This document shows, piece by piece, positions 6,328 through 7,798 of a stretch of 7,798 bases of DNA. The number at the start of each line of letters is the position of its first letter. Within the stretch, counting starts at the first letter, position 1. Origin of the DNA: Spirochaetales bacterium (lineage in GTDB: Bacteria > Spirochaetota > Spirochaetia > Sphaerochaetales > Sphaerochaetaceae); assembly GCA_022784805.1 (NCBI GenBank), contig JALFYG010000126.1:1-7798 (forward strand), written 5' to 3'. Made by a program: the position numbers and the translations under genes. The notes beneath the pieces are model-generated. The model was not told the DNA's origin. It was given only the letters and a program-made list of their open reading frames with translations, and searched no databases.

Positions 6328-7065
6328 TTATTTTCCCTCTGCAGGATCTATCACCCTTACTTTTCCGACTAGCTTCTCAACCGCCCTCTTATGAGCATCT
6401 TCCGCTCCATTCCAAGGCTTGTCTTTATTCTCACTCTTATACTTCTGAGTCATCCACCAGTCATCTTTCTGGACTCTGTCCAAGTTTCTTTCCAGAAGAG
6501 AGAAGAGATCCTTTATAAAGGCTTCCAGCTCGTCTCCCTTAAGTGCTTCTCCTGCCATTTCACCAAGAAGAATAGAGTGATGAAGGCAAAGGCCTTTTGA
6601 GGAGACAAAGAAGTCTTTGAACTCTTTATCCGAGGAATAAAGGGATGCGATGGTAAAGAGATATCTTTCAAGTCTCTCTTCCATCCTCTTACAAATAAGA
6701 CAACCTTTTTCTCTTTCTTTTGCAGCCTTCTTTAGTCCATCTACTCCCTTCAATGTTTTTCTAGGGTTAGATGAAGAAGCGATTGCCTTGAAGTATGGAG
6801 AGAAAGTCTCCTTGTTCTTTTCGTAATAAGTGTCCATTACAAGAGCAAGGCTCTGAGGCTTCCCTTCCTTGGAAAGTAGAATAAAATGATAGGGGCAGAA
6901 ACCTTTGTCATTGGTCTCCACCCTTACTTCCGGTGTCATGATGGCAGAGGAAAGATAGTAGGAAATACCATCTTTCTCTGCTTCTTCCATCAATGCACAG
7001 ACCGGGCACTCTGTCTCTTCTTTAAAGGCATCCCAAACAGGAATCGTCTCCAATACTACTTTCAC
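6328..7065 (-). CDS. DUF6062-family protein with duplicated Cys/His module
   Basis: The 245-residue cytoplasmic protein matches what I recall as DUF6062, whose function is unknown. It contains two copies of one module: C20-x2-C23 followed by GFC57-x2-H60, and C122-x2-C125 followed by GLC160-x2-H163. The gap between the pairs is 34 residues in the first copy and 35 in the second, and each ends in a similar KGxCxxH then ILL stretch. Each set of three Cys and one His could bind one zinc ion, so two structural metal sites are likely. The start is GTG at 7065-7063, which overlaps the TGA of the transketolase subunit as GTGA, implying translational coupling. Such coupling suggests a role near carbohydrate metabolism, but this is inference only. 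No membrane segment or signal peptide is seen. A strong terminator is not visible after the stop; only an AT-rich 6-bp stem (AAATCT/AGATTT) occurs there. Confidence 0.85.
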   Translation of the reverse strand: MKVVLETIPVWDAFKEETECPVCALMEEAEKDGISYYLSSAIMTPEVRVETNDKGFCPYHFILLSKEGKPQSLALVMDTYYEKNKETFSPYFKAIASSSNPRKTLKGVDGLKKAAKEREKGCLICKRMEERLERYLFTIASLYSSDKEFKDFFVSSKGLCLHHSILLGEMAGEALKGDELEAFIKDLFSLLERNLDRVQKDDWWMTQKYKSENKDKPWNGAEDAHKRAVEKLVGKVRVIDPAEGK

Positions 7066-7798
7066 GCTAATAGTCCCAAAACCTTATTGACGATGTTTTC
7101 TGCTGTAAAGCCGAAAGCCTCCTTGAGATATGAAAGGTTTCCAACCTCTCCATATCTCTCACCAACGTTCAGGAAGCTCATCTTTGTCGGGAGTACTGTA
7201 GATAGGTGCATAGCTATCATCTCACCCACTCCACCAGCGTATCTTCCGTTCTCACAGACAAGAACCTTACCTGTTCTTGCTGCGACTTTCTCAATAAGTT
7301 CTGTATCCAATGGGCGGATGGTATGAAGATCCACGACTGTAGCCTCAATACCCTTCTCCTTAAGGATATCTGCAGCCTTCATTGCTTCGTCAACCATTAC
7401 GATTCCAGTTGCAATGATGGCCACGTCCTTTCCATCCCTAAGTTCGATTCCTTTTCCAAGTGTGATTTCGTCGTCTACAGAGTAACGGAAGTTGATTCCC
7501 TTTCTCGGTGTTCTTATATAAGCATTCTGTCCGGACTTATAAGCCTGCCAAGTAAGGTCATAAAGAGACTGGGCGTCACTTGGTTCGATGATAACGAAGG
7601 AAGGAATCTGTCTCATAAGGGCGATGTCTTCGAAAGGCATATGTGTACCACCGTTATACTGAGCGGTAATACCAGGGTCTGATCCGATACATATTGCTCT
7701 CTGGTGAGTATAACCAAGGGAGATGAAGAGCTGGTCATAGTCACGACGGGACATGAAGCAGCCGAAGGAGTGGATAAATGGAACCAAGCCTACGCTTG
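7062..7798 (-). CDS. Transketolase, C-terminal subunit (split enzyme), 5' end outside the window
   Basis: This is the pyrimidine-binding plus C-terminal half of a two-subunit transketolase, which moves two-carbon ketol units between sugar phosphates with thiamine diphosphate in the pentose phosphate pathway. The 244 visible residues show the end of the Transket_pyr domain (YNGGTHMPFEDIALMRQIP, then FVIIEPSDAQSLYDL and YIRTPRKG) and the full Transketolase_C domain (VAIIATGIVMVDEAMKAADIL, VVDLHTIRPLD, VLVCENGRYAGGVGEM). Compared with the usual length of about 310 residues, some 65 are missing beyond the right edge, including the catalytic glutamate region. A TTG at 7787 is not the start, because the frame continues to the edge (S-V-G-L-V-P). 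The N-terminal subunit gene would normally lie just upstream, outside this window. A family relative, the 1-deoxyxylulose-5-phosphate synthase C-terminal part, is less likely because such enzymes are single-chain. It is followed by a four-base overlap with the DUF6062 gene. Confidence 0.92.
   Translation of the reverse strand, partial: SVGLVPFIHSFGCFMSRRDYDQLFISLGYTHQRAICIGSDPGITAQYNGGTHMPFEDIALMRQIPSFVIIEPSDAQSLYDLTWQAYKSGQNAYIRTPRKGINFRYSVDDEITLGKGIELRDGKDVAIIATGIVMVDEAMKAADILKEKGIEATVVDLHTIRPLDTELIEKVAARTGKVLVCENGRYAGGVGEMIAMHLSTVLPTKMSFLNVGERYGEVGNLSYLKEAFGFTAENIVNKVLGLLA

Noticed and set aside
6886..7682. Plus-strand open frames opposite the DUF6062 and transketolase genes
   Set aside because: They mirror well-supported minus-strand genes and show no family features.

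Overview
The window looks like a chromosomal segment of an anaerobic, host-associated bacterium with one insertion sequence at its left edge. The aspartyl-tRNA synthetase is of the long bacterial type, and its wording resembles what I remember of spirochaete (Sphaerochaeta/Treponema-like) proteins. A split transketolase, a DUF6062 protein and an AAA-ATPase/PD-(D/E)XK protein are common in spirochaetes and Clostridia of the gut and rumen. The taxonomic guess is recall-based and low confidence. No rRNA, tRNA or CRISPR array was seen.

Left part, plus strand: an IS4-superfamily (IS1634-like) DDE transposase enters from outside the window and stops at 1565. Its reading frame is open to the first base, so the apparent GTG start at 132 is internal. 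After a 228-base gap holding a run of nine C residues comes aspS (1794-3587), which ends in a strong GC-rich hairpin. A two-gene unit follows: a small OsmC-like redox protein (3663-4049) and, four bases later, a lysine-tailed protein of unknown function (4054-4590).

Right part, minus strand: a lone AAA-ATPase-like protein with a C-terminal PD-(D/E)XK nuclease domain (6197-4632) converges on the OsmC unit, and the two share a hairpin. Further right, a transketolase C-terminal subunit (running in from the right edge, to 7062) overlaps a DUF6062 protein (7065-6328) by the four bases GTGA, so the two are probably co-translated.

Most of the window is ordinary housekeeping and metabolic sequence. 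The items most worth a second look are the internally duplicated Cys/His module of the DUF6062 protein and its coupling to transketolase, the lone ATPase-nuclease gene, the unrecognised 178-residue protein next to OsmC, and the poly-C tract between the IS and aspS. I did not find a convincing new multi-gene system.
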